A stretch of 64,000 bases of DNA from Xiphias gladius. Taxonomy: Eukaryota; Chordata; Actinopteri; Istiophoriformes; Xiphiidae. Each line of letters starts with the position of its first letter. Positions within the stretch are counted from its first letter, which is position 1. Location of the stretch: contig NC_053404.1 in NCBI RefSeq assembly GCF_016859285.1, forward strand, positions 16,383,105 to 16,447,104. The letters are read 5' to 3'. Of the stretch, positions 19,861 to 34,000 are shown piece by piece. The notes under the pieces were generated by a model. That model ran no database searches and had not been told where the DNA came from. It saw nothing but the letters and a program-made list of their open reading frames with translations. The translations under genes and the position numbers were made by a program.

Positions 19861-22800
19861 ATCGACCCTGACCCCTCTCATCTGTGTTCGGTGCATCTTC
19901 TGTAGCAGGGAGAGGGAGTCGGCCACCAGGATCTTCTTACAGCCTTCTCTCAACAGAATCTTGAACACAAGAAAACAAAGTAAACAAAACAACAACAGGA
20001 GTTTGACACTAGCTTCTAGTTTTCTGAATTTCTCTGTGCTCATCTTAAATCTGACTTTAAGCAGGTGCACAGGAGCAGGATTTAGTGACACAACTAAATG
20101 TAACTTACACAAGTGTGAGGTGGAAACTTGAAACCTCCAGGACAAACACATTGAGAGTGGACATTTTTCACATCTTGTGTTTAACTTTTGAAATTAATAA
20201 TATTTGCATATTTGTAGTCTAGACGTTTCAGCGAGGGGAAAAGGTGAGGATTTACTTTTAGATTTTTTAACAAGGTCATTGAACTTTTTATAGAAAAAAA
20301 ACCAGCTAGAATGGTAAATTCTTCTAAATGGAGCTGTATTCTTGTATTGCTGTACTCAGATGGAATAAACTGCTCATTTGTTGACACAAAGTATTAATGC
20401 AACCCACCAATGACCATACCTGTACCTGTGATTAAAAACTTATTTTATGTCTGCATCATAAAGATTGTAAGTGAAAAGAAAATGTAAGCTAACCTACGAC
20501 AAAACACGTCTAACCTGTAGATTGTAGTCCTGAAGGATTTTCACTAGTGAATCTCTGAGGTTTGGGATCTCCATGCCCTCCTTTATGCGATGGATGAGCA
20601 GAATGGGATCCACATGAGTACCAATATTATTAAGAAGGCCAGTGATGAATGCTAGAGTGACAATAGCAGATAGATGGAAACAAAAACAATATTATGAAAG
20701 TGAGAAAATGACAAATAAAGACAGATTCAAACTAATGACAGGAAGAGGATCAGAATAATTGACTCAATAGGATACTGTATCATACGTGGTTTGTCAATAG
20801 AGTAAGAGATGAGATCCTCCCACAGTTCTGCATCATCCTGCTCTTTAGCAAACTCTATGGCTTTGTCTACGTCCTCCAGCTCCTCCATGATCATCTGCAG
20901 AGCTCGTCTGCAGTTCCCCATCCTGCCTAGGAGCAACAATGCTAGATTTGTTTCCTTTTAAACATTTCAAATATAGTAGGGAAACAAACATTAATTAACA
21001 CTTACTGAGCAGGAAGACGGTCTCCTCTACAAAGTTCCTCTGCTGACAAATCTCAAGAGCCTGAGAAAGAAAGACAGAAAAGAGGAGACAGCATAATTCA
21101 TGTCTTGTAGCTTCTCGAAGTTTGGATGTGCAGTAGGATGACATGTGAGAACTGTACCTTTTCAAGCGGGCAGTGTGTGCTATCTCTCAGGAAAGGCAAG
21201 AGATTAGGTCGGTCATACTCGGCATACAGGCCAATCTGCCTCTCGTGGTACTTTTGGCCTTTGTGGTGGTCCCGCTTGAATAATTTATGGAGATACTGTG
21301 GAGACAAGACAATAAAATCAGTCTGGGATTCAATTTTGAGACTTAACGTTGTTATATTTAAAGTCATACGTATCTCCACCCACCACATGCAGGAGCTCGG
21401 GCCTGTGTGCAAGTTCTTCGACCACCCTGTCTGTCTGTCAGCAGAGTGAAAAGAAAGAGCATTCAGCGGATAGTGTGTTTTTATCAGAACATTCCTAAAA
21501 AGACTGATGGGTGCGAGGTACACTTACTGATATTTTGTCTTCATTGTCGAGGAGCATGTCAACAGCTTTCTGGCAACATAAATTCAGAAGGAATATTGCT
21601 TAGCTGGAAAAAGACCTTCAATTACATTATTTGATAGATCCTTTGATTATAAAGAGAACAGCATACAATGTCAGTTTCTTTTTATTTAAGCTATTTTGCT
21701 GATAGAATGAAAATGTAAACATGACGATATAATATGCAAACTTAACATGCTTTCAGTCTATGATTCATCTTCTACCTCTTTATCAAAGTCCATGAGAAGT
21801 ACGATCTTGTCCTCTATGGATGAGAAAAGGTTGTGTTTGTGGATCAGCTGGTAAACATCTTTGTGCCTCAGTCTCAGGTAGATTTCTAAGGCTCGGTCGT
21901 ACCGCTGGTCGTAGGTGTACCTGCAAAAGCATCAAAGACCAACAAGTTACTCTAAAAATGTAGATGATTTTGTCTCAGTTTCTTCAAACAGCAGTTATTT
22001 TCAAGCTATTACATTGCTCCCTCAACCCCAGGGGCCCTTGAATATCATTACAGACATACTTAACATCCCAGTGTTTCCAAAAATACCAAACAAGTCACGC
22101 TAAATTTCACATAAATGTGTATAAAGATACAAAGGTTTTTCATTTATTTATAATGATTAAAAACTGTAATCTTGTGTTTCACTCAGTAAATATGTGTTCA
22201 CTTGGTTAAGTAATGCACATGTTGAAGTGACTCACAGTTCAGCCAGTGTGGTGAGCAAAGTGCTGTTAGTGGGATCCTTCTTCAGGTGATCTGTGACAGC
22301 CTGAACAATGGCCATGTTATTGTAAAGCTCTCCAGGCCATTCCCGGATCAGTGTGGCAAAACCCTTTTGCAGAAAGACAAGAAGGTAAGTTAAATGATGT
22401 TTACCAGCTAATTACTTAATACTGGATTTGTCACAGGGTGACCAGACTATTGGAGGATGGAGTACCTCATAATCAGTTCTAAGGAATTCGTGTAAGATCA
22501 TCTCATAGATGGCCGGTCTGAGACGCAAATCTCCTCTCGGTAAATATTGACTGATGGCCTGTAGTTGGTGAAAGGTGCAATATTGATAAGAGACTCACGG
22601 TGGAAAAAAAAGACACAAATCTTCCCAAAGCAAACATATCACATTTTTTTAATCAATTCATAACCGCATTAACTGTAATAATCAAGTTCTGTTAAGAAAC
22701 AGAAATTTGTTTTTGCTGAATTCTGACCAACAGCACCTAACCTACCTTCAGCTGTCCAATGGTCTTGAACCTGTAGACTTCATTTTCCCATAGTTCCATG

Positions 22801-24077
22801 TTTTTCCCAAGAACTTTTTGACACTTCCTGCATTGAAAAAAAAAAAAAAAAATAAAAAAACCCAAAAAAACCCCCACACGAATCAGTCATACTTTTAGCA
22901 GTGGACATGCTCTTTGCTGTAGAGTCACATCAATTAATCAGGAACATAAATGTTATACATCACAAGGACGTACAGTCTAAAAATGATAAGGTTGTTGAGC
23001 ATGAAAGTTCATTCTTGACCTTGGAAATAGTAGTTAGACAAAAACATAGCTCAACGTCCACTTCCTGCTTAAAGCTCTGGAAAAGGTCAGCAAGTATACC
23101 TTGAGAAAAGATTTTTTTGTCGCACTATATAGTTTTTAGTTGAATGTGCATAGCACGCTAACTCCATCACCCTAAAAATGAAAAATGTTCCTCAGTTGGA
23201 TCTGTATTCCAAGAACTTCATCTTATCTGCTCAGTAATCATGGTAATTTTAGTGAAAATAAATTTGGATTATGTTTAAGGGTATTCCTTCTATCTACAAT
23301 TTTAAATAATGATAGGAATGAAATATTCTGCTTTTAAATATATGATCTGAATCTAGCACTTAAAATTTAAAGTTTCTGTACACTGGACCCTGGTTTTTCA
23401 AATATCTCTCACACAAACCTCATCACTGTACAACTTATTCAACATATGAACTTACAATCCATCTAGAGAACATGGAAAACCTACCTCGCAGCGCTGTCAT
23501 AGTCTCCTTTCTCCACTAAATGGTTGATGTAAGACATCCCAATTTTCTGAACATCATGTCTCTTAATGTTTTTGAAGCTGATCTCTGCAGCCATCAGAGC
23601 CTCCTGTCATAGTTCAACCACAGTAATAGGACACAAATTTAAACTCTGACATTATAGGATGTAACCTTTTGCAGCATTCATAAAATTAATCCAAACCTCA
23701 TATTTCTTCTTTTCAAGCAGCCAATCGATATGGTCATCTTGGTCTCGCTCCTTGGCCACTACAATGTCTTTGGGACTGATGATGTAGAAAAGCGACTCTC
23801 CCTCTGAATGCTCTGTTAATGAAAATACATTTATGCCTCTGCGTACTGCGCATTACAGCTGACATTTGATAGTTGATGCATAATGAAATCAGAGCGCAGT
23901 AAAAGGCCACGCAACATTTCTCTTGGGGAGGTTTTTAATAGTCTCACCGAGGCGATAGTCTCTGCACTCGTTGTCTTGGAAGTTGCGTACAGTCAGCGCG
24001 TCTGATGAAATTTCCTCGCAGCTCTCGGGGAGGGGCTGGATGATGTCCAGACGGGGCCGTGCACGAAACTCCTCATC

Positions 24078-24153
<76 letters not shown>

Positions 24154-24369
24154 AAAAGTTATATTCCATTTTTGTCCCTTTATTATACACTCATAGTCTT
24201 CTTTATTAGGTTTATCTGTGCAGTCAAATGCAACGAAAGACAACTGTTCTGCCATTAAGTATATTTTTATGATGCCTATAATTTCCAGTTTTTGTTGACA
24301 CTGTCATAAAGGTTTTAATTGAATTATATGATTTCGATCTTAGTTAGTGATGGTGCTGTATTGTACTGC

Positions 24370-24449
<80 letters not shown>

Positions 24450-27400
24450 AAAAAGTCATTACCATGTGATCAGAGTTCTCCTTCACAAAGAACAGGGTGA
24501 CCAGCTGATCTGCCAGCGGTGCCAGGCCACTGATGAAAAACTCTGTCTCAAACGCAGACACTGTTTGAAACAGACACAGAAAGACAAACCAAACAGAAGA
24601 GAATCAAATATACTATCCTCTTATTATAGTGGATTTAATCCATCTACAAGACGGGAGTGGAAACAAAGTACTACCATCATGACATTCTATATATTTGTCA
24701 CACATCTTCAAAATTATCAGCATTTTAGGAACCAAGAAAAGATGCCATTTTTTTAAGCCTGCACAGCCACGGCTCATATCTGACTTGCTTTTATCCTCCC
24801 TTTAAGTTTATTTAATTTCACCACTGTGGTTTCCTGTTCTGGATTTATGTTGCAAAGCAATTTGTAATTTTGCTTTTGATATTTTTATCATTTTTATGTC
24901 ATGAAGCACACTGTAACTTTTGTTTAGAAAAGTGCTCTACAAATGAAGTTTACTATGCAGTTTCTTATAGTGTGCAGTGTATTTTATACCTATTTCCACA
25001 TAGCGGCTTGGCAGATCTCTCATTTCCGTCGGATTTCGCTCTTTCACAACACAAATCTGAGGCGAAATAAGAAAATTACACTGAAAAACTGCAACAGCTA
25101 GTGCCTGTAATGTATGGTAAATTAAGACAGAAACAGGCAAACCTTAATGGAAGTACCCCAGCCAACAATGAGAGTGGTGTTGTCTTTCCAACAAAGGCTG
25201 CATGGGTACATATCAGGCCTTAGACTGACATTATCTCGCAGCACATTGGTGATCCGCTGTTTTGTGCTGATGTCATAGATTTTAACTCCCTGAGAGAAAG
25301 CAATAGAAACACAACATTAGCATTTTCAAATTCAATATTGTACTTTTTATTGGGGTGTCTCACACAACACTCACCACATTGTTTGCCCAGGCAATGAGAT
25401 TAGCTCTCCACTGGATATTAGTGATGGAGCCCTCGCCTTCATGTAGAACAGACGTCTTCCAGCGATTCAACCAGTTTCTTTCATACAGAAGAAGCTTACA
25501 GGAAAGAATCAGGAAAATATTTAATACCACACAGTGGTCATGTCAAGTGACGGCAACTCAGGAGTGCAGTTGTTCTGTACCGCCTACAGAGGGCAGTAGA
25601 TGAACAACAATCCTGATGGCACGTTCCTTTACACAGGAACGTGCCATCAGGAGCTGTCTCTGATAAAAGGGTTAAGCAGCCTTATAGCTGTAACTTAAAC
25701 TGTAGGGAACTTCCTTGCAAATAATGAAGTAGAACCGGATTTTAATTCTTATATGAAGATCTTAATTACACTTCAGAGCATTTAGGCACAAAGACAATAA
25801 AGACAGATTGCGCATTCAAATCCATCTGAGTGAGAAAGCGTCACATTAGCCTAACATTCAGTGGTGGAGGAAGTCATTTTAAAGATTCACATGGTTGACA
25901 TCATGAATGACTTCATACATCCTTCTCATTTTAATCCTAATGGTTAAGGCTTCTTTAGGATACACACCATTTATTGTAGTCGCTGTGGGTGGTGTAAAAT
26001 ATAGAAATAAGTATTTAAACACAAATTCATCACGTTTTTATGCTACGTATTTACTGCCTTGTCTTCTTCATTGTGTGAGGTTTTTTTTTTCTTTTGTAAA
26101 CCACATTACAATGTGGCATCAAGTCGGCCTTGCATCTACTTCATCAATAGCGGTTTAACGTTCAGGCCTTGTGCTGTACGTGCTGTAGTGGACAAAGCTT
26201 GTCATTCACGAACTCTGCATTGTTACTTTCCTTACTATATAAACAGATACAAAAAAGACCCCCCCCCCCCCCAAAAAAAAAGTACATAATTTAACCAAGG
26301 AAACTGAGAGTAGGTTGTGTGGGCTGTTTAATTCAGCAGTTGGGCTATGTTAATAAACAGTTTGCTCTACAAAGAGATGATATGACAAAAGAGCTGTGGA
26401 GACAAAATTGAATTTCCTTTGACAGGACGTGGCTCCCGTTGAGGCTTATTGATTTTCATCGCATGCACCTTGTGGAGGCCTTCACAACTTGGAACTGAGA
26501 GGAATCAGCCCCAATTGAAAGAAAATGGCAAAGTAACACTAACAATAAGGTTTCATGAAAAAGTTGTTTTTCCTCACCCCTGTTGTATAAATGTCAGTTT
26601 AGCTTATTTATGGATGGCCGTGCAATGACGCTACATCAGTTCAGTTTATAGCAGTTTATTTGGCATGTGGTAATACGCTGTTGGTTTTATTTCCGACGGA
26701 AAATAGACAAATGTCTAAATGTCTAATGTCTAAAATACTTTTCACTTTCTGTAGTGACATACCTACCAGAGACAACATTCAGAAAAGAGATCACTGTATG
26801 CCTGGAAATCCTTAGACTATGTACCTTCTTGATAATGACATCTGTTTGATGTGCTTGTGAAGCATTGCCTTTCAAACACTGCTGAGCAAACAGCAGTTTG
26901 TGAAAATGGGCAGCTTTCCCAAGTGCACTCCAGCAAAGAGACAGAAAAGTAAGAGCATTTCAAACCAGACAAAGGCCTGTGCATCACCTTCAGCTGAACC
27001 AAAGTGAAAAGGTTTACAGGATTTGGTTTCACCTGGACACAATCAGGATGAATTATCGTGGCAGGAATTGCCTAAAAATGGCAAAAACTGTACATAATAA
27101 CTGCACTAGTATAAAGGACTACTCAAACCTACCTTGTTGCCCCCAGTGACAAACTGTTTGTAGTTTGATCTGGTGAACTGAGGGTGTAACGCTACCACCT
27201 ACGGAACAATACATAGGTGACAGATTAGACCGTAAAGTTCGACTGTTTGATTGATTGATTGATTGACATTTGATTTTTCTTTGCTATATGCAGTTACAGA
27301 TTAATGCTAAGACACTTAAGTTTTCAGGAAATTCGATACCAACTTACTTTGATGGGACAGTCAAAGTTCTCATGGAAGCCCTCTCTTGTGTAGAGACCGA

Positions 27401-30400
27401 ACACTTGAACCTGAAACAGAGACGAGACAGCAAAACGACAACCAAAGGTGAATAACTCAAAATTCCTCCTTTAATTGCTGCCTCTGCCACTATCCGAGGC
27501 CAGTGGGGGGAATTGTGGTCAGAAAAGACTTTGATTCGCCTCCCTACTTCTCTGCTGGGTCACCAATTAGTGGACAAGTTGATTCTTTGAACCCTGCAGG
27601 GCTTAGAAACAGGGGGATCTTGGACTTGACCTCAGCAAACTCTAATGTACCATTAGAGTACATGACACCCCCTTTTCCTTTATCTGAGGCCCCAAAGATT
27701 TTTTTAAGTATAGGAAAAATATAAAACTCTGATGCTATCTTTTTTTTTTTTTAGCCGCACGAGTGATTAAGGATTAAGTTAGATTTCAAAGGATTAACAG
27801 CCAACTGAATTGATTGAGGGCAAACAATTGCTGTAGCATTGATTTTAATTGTCTGCTCCACTTTTTGTGCGACAAGATCTTGTTTTTGCCACCAGAGTGC
27901 TAGAAATGTGTAGGGGGTGATATCAGAGAGCATATCTTGACTTCAAAATCCATGAAGGATGGTGGTAATGATGAGAGGAGACAAGATAACAGCAAGGTGG
28001 AGAACATGGAGAGGGTATCCATAGACGGCTGATGCCTGACTGACAGCTCAACGGATCTGAGTGCAATCCTTTTCCCTACTCTTCAAAATTGGTACGAGCT
28101 TTTTATAAATTCCTGCATCGTGAAAAAAAATATGGGTTTATGTGTAGATATGGTGGAGATAAAACTCCAAGTTAATGCTCTGACAGTAAAAGAAGTGCCT
28201 TCCAAAAATTCACTACCAAACACCTCAAGTTCCACATCATTAGCATAAAGTTTAGCAGTGATAAGATGAGTTTTACATGAATCTGAGGATGAATTATGAA
28301 AGATGATAAACGCTGATTGGTGATTCTTTGCTGCAGGACCAAGGATCAGTAACCAGCAGTGATAAACAGAGAGATCTCACCTTCCCATCCTCGGAGCAGA
28401 TGCCCACATGTTCTCCACTTTCATCCAGACTGATCTGGTTGATCTTCACTGAACTCTGCGGAGACACAATATCATGGCTTTTTTAAAATTTTTTTATTTT
28501 TTCTAAGACAAGGGCAAATATTTTTGTGGCTGGCCAAATGCTGGTGGCTGACATTTAACCCCACTAAGTGAAATGCCAGAAAAAGCAAAAGGCAAAAATG
28601 TGAGTATGTAATGGATGCATAGTCCCGTATGTGTCAATTCATAGAACATGGCATTAATGCTGAGATGGTTAGGGGTCCCTTCACTGCTGATGCTTTTAGA
28701 TTTTAGACATGCATGAGACTAAGGGCTCCTTAGATAAAAAGATCACCCAAATGGCATAAATTACAGCAAATGTTACTTAAAAGCCATCCCTAAAGGGTTG
28801 ACTCTGTGTAGACTAAAGGAGGAAAAGTTTTGTGCTTATCATATATTTACAATTTCTCCAGTGCATTAGGTTCACCTGGGTATTTTGTAGGTATATTAAA
28901 TCTTTGTCTGCTTTTTACTGAATTCTGACAAGACGATTTTGAAACTACGTCACAGATCCGTCTGCCAGAACTCAGCGGTGTCTCTTTTATTTGGCCAAAA
29001 TACATATCTTGTTTCTTTCAGGCAATGACTAACTGGCAGTGAATTCTTCAGGTGAATAGCACTTGAATCAATGTGCTCAGCAGGAACACCACAGTTAGAA
29101 GCATGAGCGCAGGTACAGTGTGCTCCTTTGTGCCAGCCACATCAGTCTTGATTACTTATTCTTTCTGACTTGCAAATTAAACTATCGCTCAGAACTCATC
29201 AAGCGAGCCGAAATATATGGGTGTAGAAAAATAGTGGAACTAAATCAGATATGCAATATAATTTCTGGATATAAATCCAGAATCCTATTAATTGTATCAC
29301 TTGTGTGAAATTTCCCTTCAAGATCCTATGTGAAACCTCAAAATGTGTCTTTTTGGATTGTTTGAGAGTATTTTTTATGTTTCCTTTTAGCTCAACAAAA
29401 AAATTCTGATTCAGTATCCATAATTGTATTCCTAACGGTGTCGATAAGGCTTTGAAACAGTGTTTAGACTTTCATGTTAAAAAATAAAATTGAGAAAATA
29501 CAATTAAACAATTTACTGAATAAATAAAACATGAAAAAAATGTTCTATTCTTTTTCTTGCTACTGCTCAAAAATTTCTGAGCAAGGTGTGAGGTGGGTTG
29601 CTGAGAGTTGATGTCAGTATTTCTATAATCCTTGCTATGGCCATGTCAGTCTGACCTCTACATGTTATGTCTGAGTCTTTTGCCTCATTTTGAGAAAAAT
29701 TTGACATCGTGTGTTGTTTTTGCACACACGAGGGCCATGAATAATAATGGTCACAGCAATCATGGAATCACACAGGAACACTGATGAAGAGTCTCAAGGC
29801 CCACTTCAGTCAAGATTGTGTAAGTTACAAGGAGATATTTATATTGAGACATTTGCCCAGTATGATGCTTAAAAACTTTGGCTTAGTAAGGTACAACACA
29901 CTGTATTACAGCAGCTGATAATTGTTAATACTGTAAGGACTGTGTCAGTAGCGCTTCAGTTATTAAGGTCTTTTTTGAGCACTGTAGAAAGATTGAAAAC
30001 AATTTAAGAAAAGGGTTAAAATTCTTTTGCTAGGATAACACTGTACATAGAGGAACAATTAAAGACAACTACAAGTAAAGAACTGCACTATTTGTCTTTA
30101 CTATTTTGAACAGAACAAAATGACTGATCAAGGCATCCTAGCACGCCATGCTAGCAGCTTTTTGAGTCTGTACAGAGGCACAACAGTGCTTTCAGCTAAA
30201 TGCTAGCGCTACCAGGGCAACATGCTAACACTGACAATGCTAACATGTTGATATTAGATATATTATTATTTTTCTTATTAATATTATTATCATGTAATGT
30301 TTACCATGTTCACCATCTTAATTGAGCGTATTGGAATTCTAATATTTACTAATGAGCATCACAATGTGTAGCTCAAATTTCGTGGCAATTCATCCAGTTG

Positions 30401-31029
30401 TTGTTGAGATATTTCTGTCTGGACCAAAATAGTGGACCAACCGACAGACTAATGTTGCCATCAGCAGAGCTACGCTAGCATGGCTAAAAAGTGTAGTGTA
30501 TGTTCCACTAGGCCTAAAGAATTTCATCAATATAACCTTAAGAATATTGATGTACTCACAATTTCAAACTTCTGAGTTACATTTCCTTGGATGTCCAGCA
30601 GGAAGACCTTTCCAAAATGGGTACCTAGGGCAAGAAACTGAAAAGGGATAAATTAATTGTAAATTAAACCATAAGAAATTTGAAACCAGTTCAAGATTTT
30701 GAAAAATCTTGTGCCGATGAATGCTGTGGAAAAGGATAAAAAAAAATGTTTCCTGGAGCTGGAGCAACATGGGCAGAGTGGGGATTGGGTGGGCTTGGAG
30801 GCAAAACTGTGAAATTGCAGGGGGTGGAAAAGCCCTATTTATTAAAGCAGACAGTGTGAAATGGCATTTTTTCCCCCTTAAATTAAAATGCTTAAGCATA
30901 ATAAATGCACTGTACATCTGACTTCTTCCCATGTTCCCCATGCAAACCAATCGCCTCCCTGCCCAGCACAGAGCTATTATTTCTACTGAGCAGCAACTGG
31001 TTTCTGTGTTTTGTGCTTCAGCAGAAGTG

Positions 31030-31067
<38 letters not shown>

Positions 31068-34000
31068 CATGTGAGTCTACTGGGACAAAAAATTATAGAA
31101 ACTGGGGGCTTTTGGTATTAGATTAAGTGTGTGTTCTTCCACCCCAGCCCCTGCTCCATGCCCTCCTCCTAATCCCCCTCCCTTCTAGACCAGCATGTGG
31201 ATGTGCGGCAAGCCCACCATGCTTCAGTGCAGTCTATAATGAAATGCTTATATTTACAGGCACAGCTGAGCATGTCAGACAGAGCCCCGGCAATCTCCCC
31301 AAATAAAATAACCAAAAATAAATAAATAAAGGGTTCAACCTTGTGAGGCGGAGCGACTTTTAAAGGGATTTATCAGAATGGAATTGTTCAAATGAAATTC
31401 CGATTCAGACACTTAAAATATGAGGCAACATAAGGCAATATGTGCTGTCGGTGGGTTTAAGGTTGTGGGAGTTTGCCAGGGTGGTGAGGGCTGGTGTGAC
31501 CACACAGGTATCAGAATGGCAGAAGGTACACAACCACAGAAATCCCAGGAAGAAAGAAAGTCAGATCAAATTCAGAATTTCAGAAAAGCAATGTCTCTCA
31601 CTGTGGCACGGTTGCTGTTTTGAGGTTTAAAAAAAACAAAAAAAAACCAGGGAGACCAAATCCTTAAAGTAAAAATAAATAAATGAAAATCAATAGTAGT
31701 AAATAAATAAATAAAAAATCAGGCAATGAGACATAACTGGGTATGACTTTTGCTCTGCTCAGGCGTGCATGTGTGCTGCTGGTGCCATGATGATTAACCA
31801 TCTTGCTGAGAGTGGCCCTCTTAAAAATATCAACATTCAACAGTGGGAATAAAAACAGGACAAAACAATGGCGCCTGGTGTCTTTTGATGTACCTCCCTG
31901 AGAGGAAAAGCAGGGGAAGGTGAGAAAAGAATGGCCTGCCATTACAGATTGAACAGAGGGGATGAAAATCAACTTTGAAGAGGACATCTCTCAAATGTGT
32001 ACATAAAAAATGTGAAATCTCTACTTGAGATGGGTGGACTTGAAACTGAAATGCCCTTGTGGGGGGCGGATTATAACCTCTACCTTGTCATGGACGGTCA
32101 TACAGCTGGCTGCATCCTTCTGGAGGATTTCGGTCACCCCATTGGAGAGCCTCTCATACTTCAGCTTGGGCTCCTCCTCGCTTTCCTCCTCCTGGTTGAA
32201 AAAGTACACTCTCAAGATGGGCACTTACTGTATCATTATCTTAAAGGTATTCATTACAACAACACAGTGTCCCTTCAAAATTGTTACAGCACACAATGCT
32301 TTTTGAAAGCCCCTGACAAAACCCTTCAAGCAGTAAACAGAAACAGATGAAATGTCCACCTCAAGTCATTTAAATCATGTGCTCTGTGAAGGAGTTGACG
32401 TGAGTTCATATGCTACCAATATAATTCAACTTAAAGATACCCTGTGGAGTTTTTGACCACTAGTGGTGCTATAAAGCAGTGTTTTTTCATGTGGGTCCCT
32501 GCTTTGTTTGGTTTGCTTGAGGATACAAAAGGACGCAGGCGTTGCAATCTACTTTCTGCCACTGGTTTATCATTATTCCACCAACAGACAAAGACAGTGA
32601 AGAAGAAGAAGCTAGCCTGTAAACATGGATGTAAACAACTCAATGTTATACATCATTGAGTTTTAACATAGCTTTTGTCTGTCTACAAGAAAATTCCACA
32701 GGGCACTGTTAAGTACATCGCACTTGAAAATAAGCGGATTTGTAATTTAAAGCAAAATGGTTCAAAATCTATATCAGAACACAAGAATTTTAGGAGCATT
32801 TTTGACTTAATGTTCAATACAATAAATTGTGTTCCTCTGTACATCAGACAAAACTCTTCACAAGCAGAAAACAAAAAAAAAAACCAGACAATTCATATTG
32901 TTGGTTTTTAACTACATTTTGCTTAGAATTAGAAATTTGGCAACAGAATTTTGGATAACCATAACACACTACTATCATATCATTACAATACAATAGCAAC
33001 AATAGCTGTTGAAAAAATTATCACCCATTCCTACATGGTGGAATATTTTAAGGGTTTGCTGCTTATAGTAGTTTAATTCTTAAAAAGGTGAAGTCACATG
33101 AGCCCATTTTATGCAAATTCAATTTTTTTGCAAATTCTAGATAGAATACAGGATGTTAGACCACATGCATCTTCATTTATCTTGAACGAGAGAAAACATC
33201 CATTTAGGGCTGCAGCAATTATTTTCATAGTTGATTAATATTTTGATTTAAAAAAAAATCCCTTCATAATATCCAAGAACCCAACTTGAGTTATTCAAAT
33301 GTCTTTATTCCCAAACAAGAGTTTAAATCCTAACATTTGAGAATCTGGAACCAGGGAACATGTGGCATTTTTGCTTGAAATTATTAAACAATTATCAGAA
33401 TAGTTGCCAATTAATTTTCCATTGATCAAGTGTTTCATCTCAGCATCCATTCATATATACACACATATATATAATACTACTGTATAAAAAAGAAAATTAA
33501 AAAGGGGAGCCCTAAGAATCTTGAGCAGCATTCCCACAACAATTTCCAATCACCAATAATTAATATGTAACTAATAAATTTCGGTTTTACATCCACAGTG
33601 CCCACCATTACTGCTGCAGCATCCATGAGAAAGAATCTAAACCCAGCAAGACCTATCCTGCATGTATTCTGACCTCTTCAAAGAAATTCATGTCTTGTAT
33701 GTGTGTACCAGGAGATATATGCACAGACAAATTTCCATCACCTTGCATGAAATGCAGCATAAAGTAATTTTTATTTTTTCATGAGACCATTCATCCCCAA
33801 TGAAATACACGAATTTGGTCTTTTCATAAAACAAACTTAAGGTATTCCACAGTGTTATGCTTTCCAGCGTGAGCCAACATTTGCGGCCAGTCACAGCCTG
33901 GATATGACTCATAATTCAGTTTATAACCAATGCTGCACAGTCTGTGGCTGCCCAGAGGGTGCATCAACTCAAAACATTGTCTGCCATTATGTGCTACTGG

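Noticed and set aside
24319..24756. A 145-codon frame with long Ile-Tyr repeats
   Set aside because: Produced by the (TA)n array; overlaps VPS41 exon 11 on the opposite strand.
25611..25652. Hairpin as a microRNA gene
   Set aside because: The stem is only 18 bp and pairing does not continue outside it, so a normal precursor of about 60-80 nt cannot be drawn.
30564..31070. A 168-codon minus-strand frame around VPS41 exon 4
   Set aside because: Starts in a CA repeat and crosses the exon 4 acceptor out of phase with VPS41.
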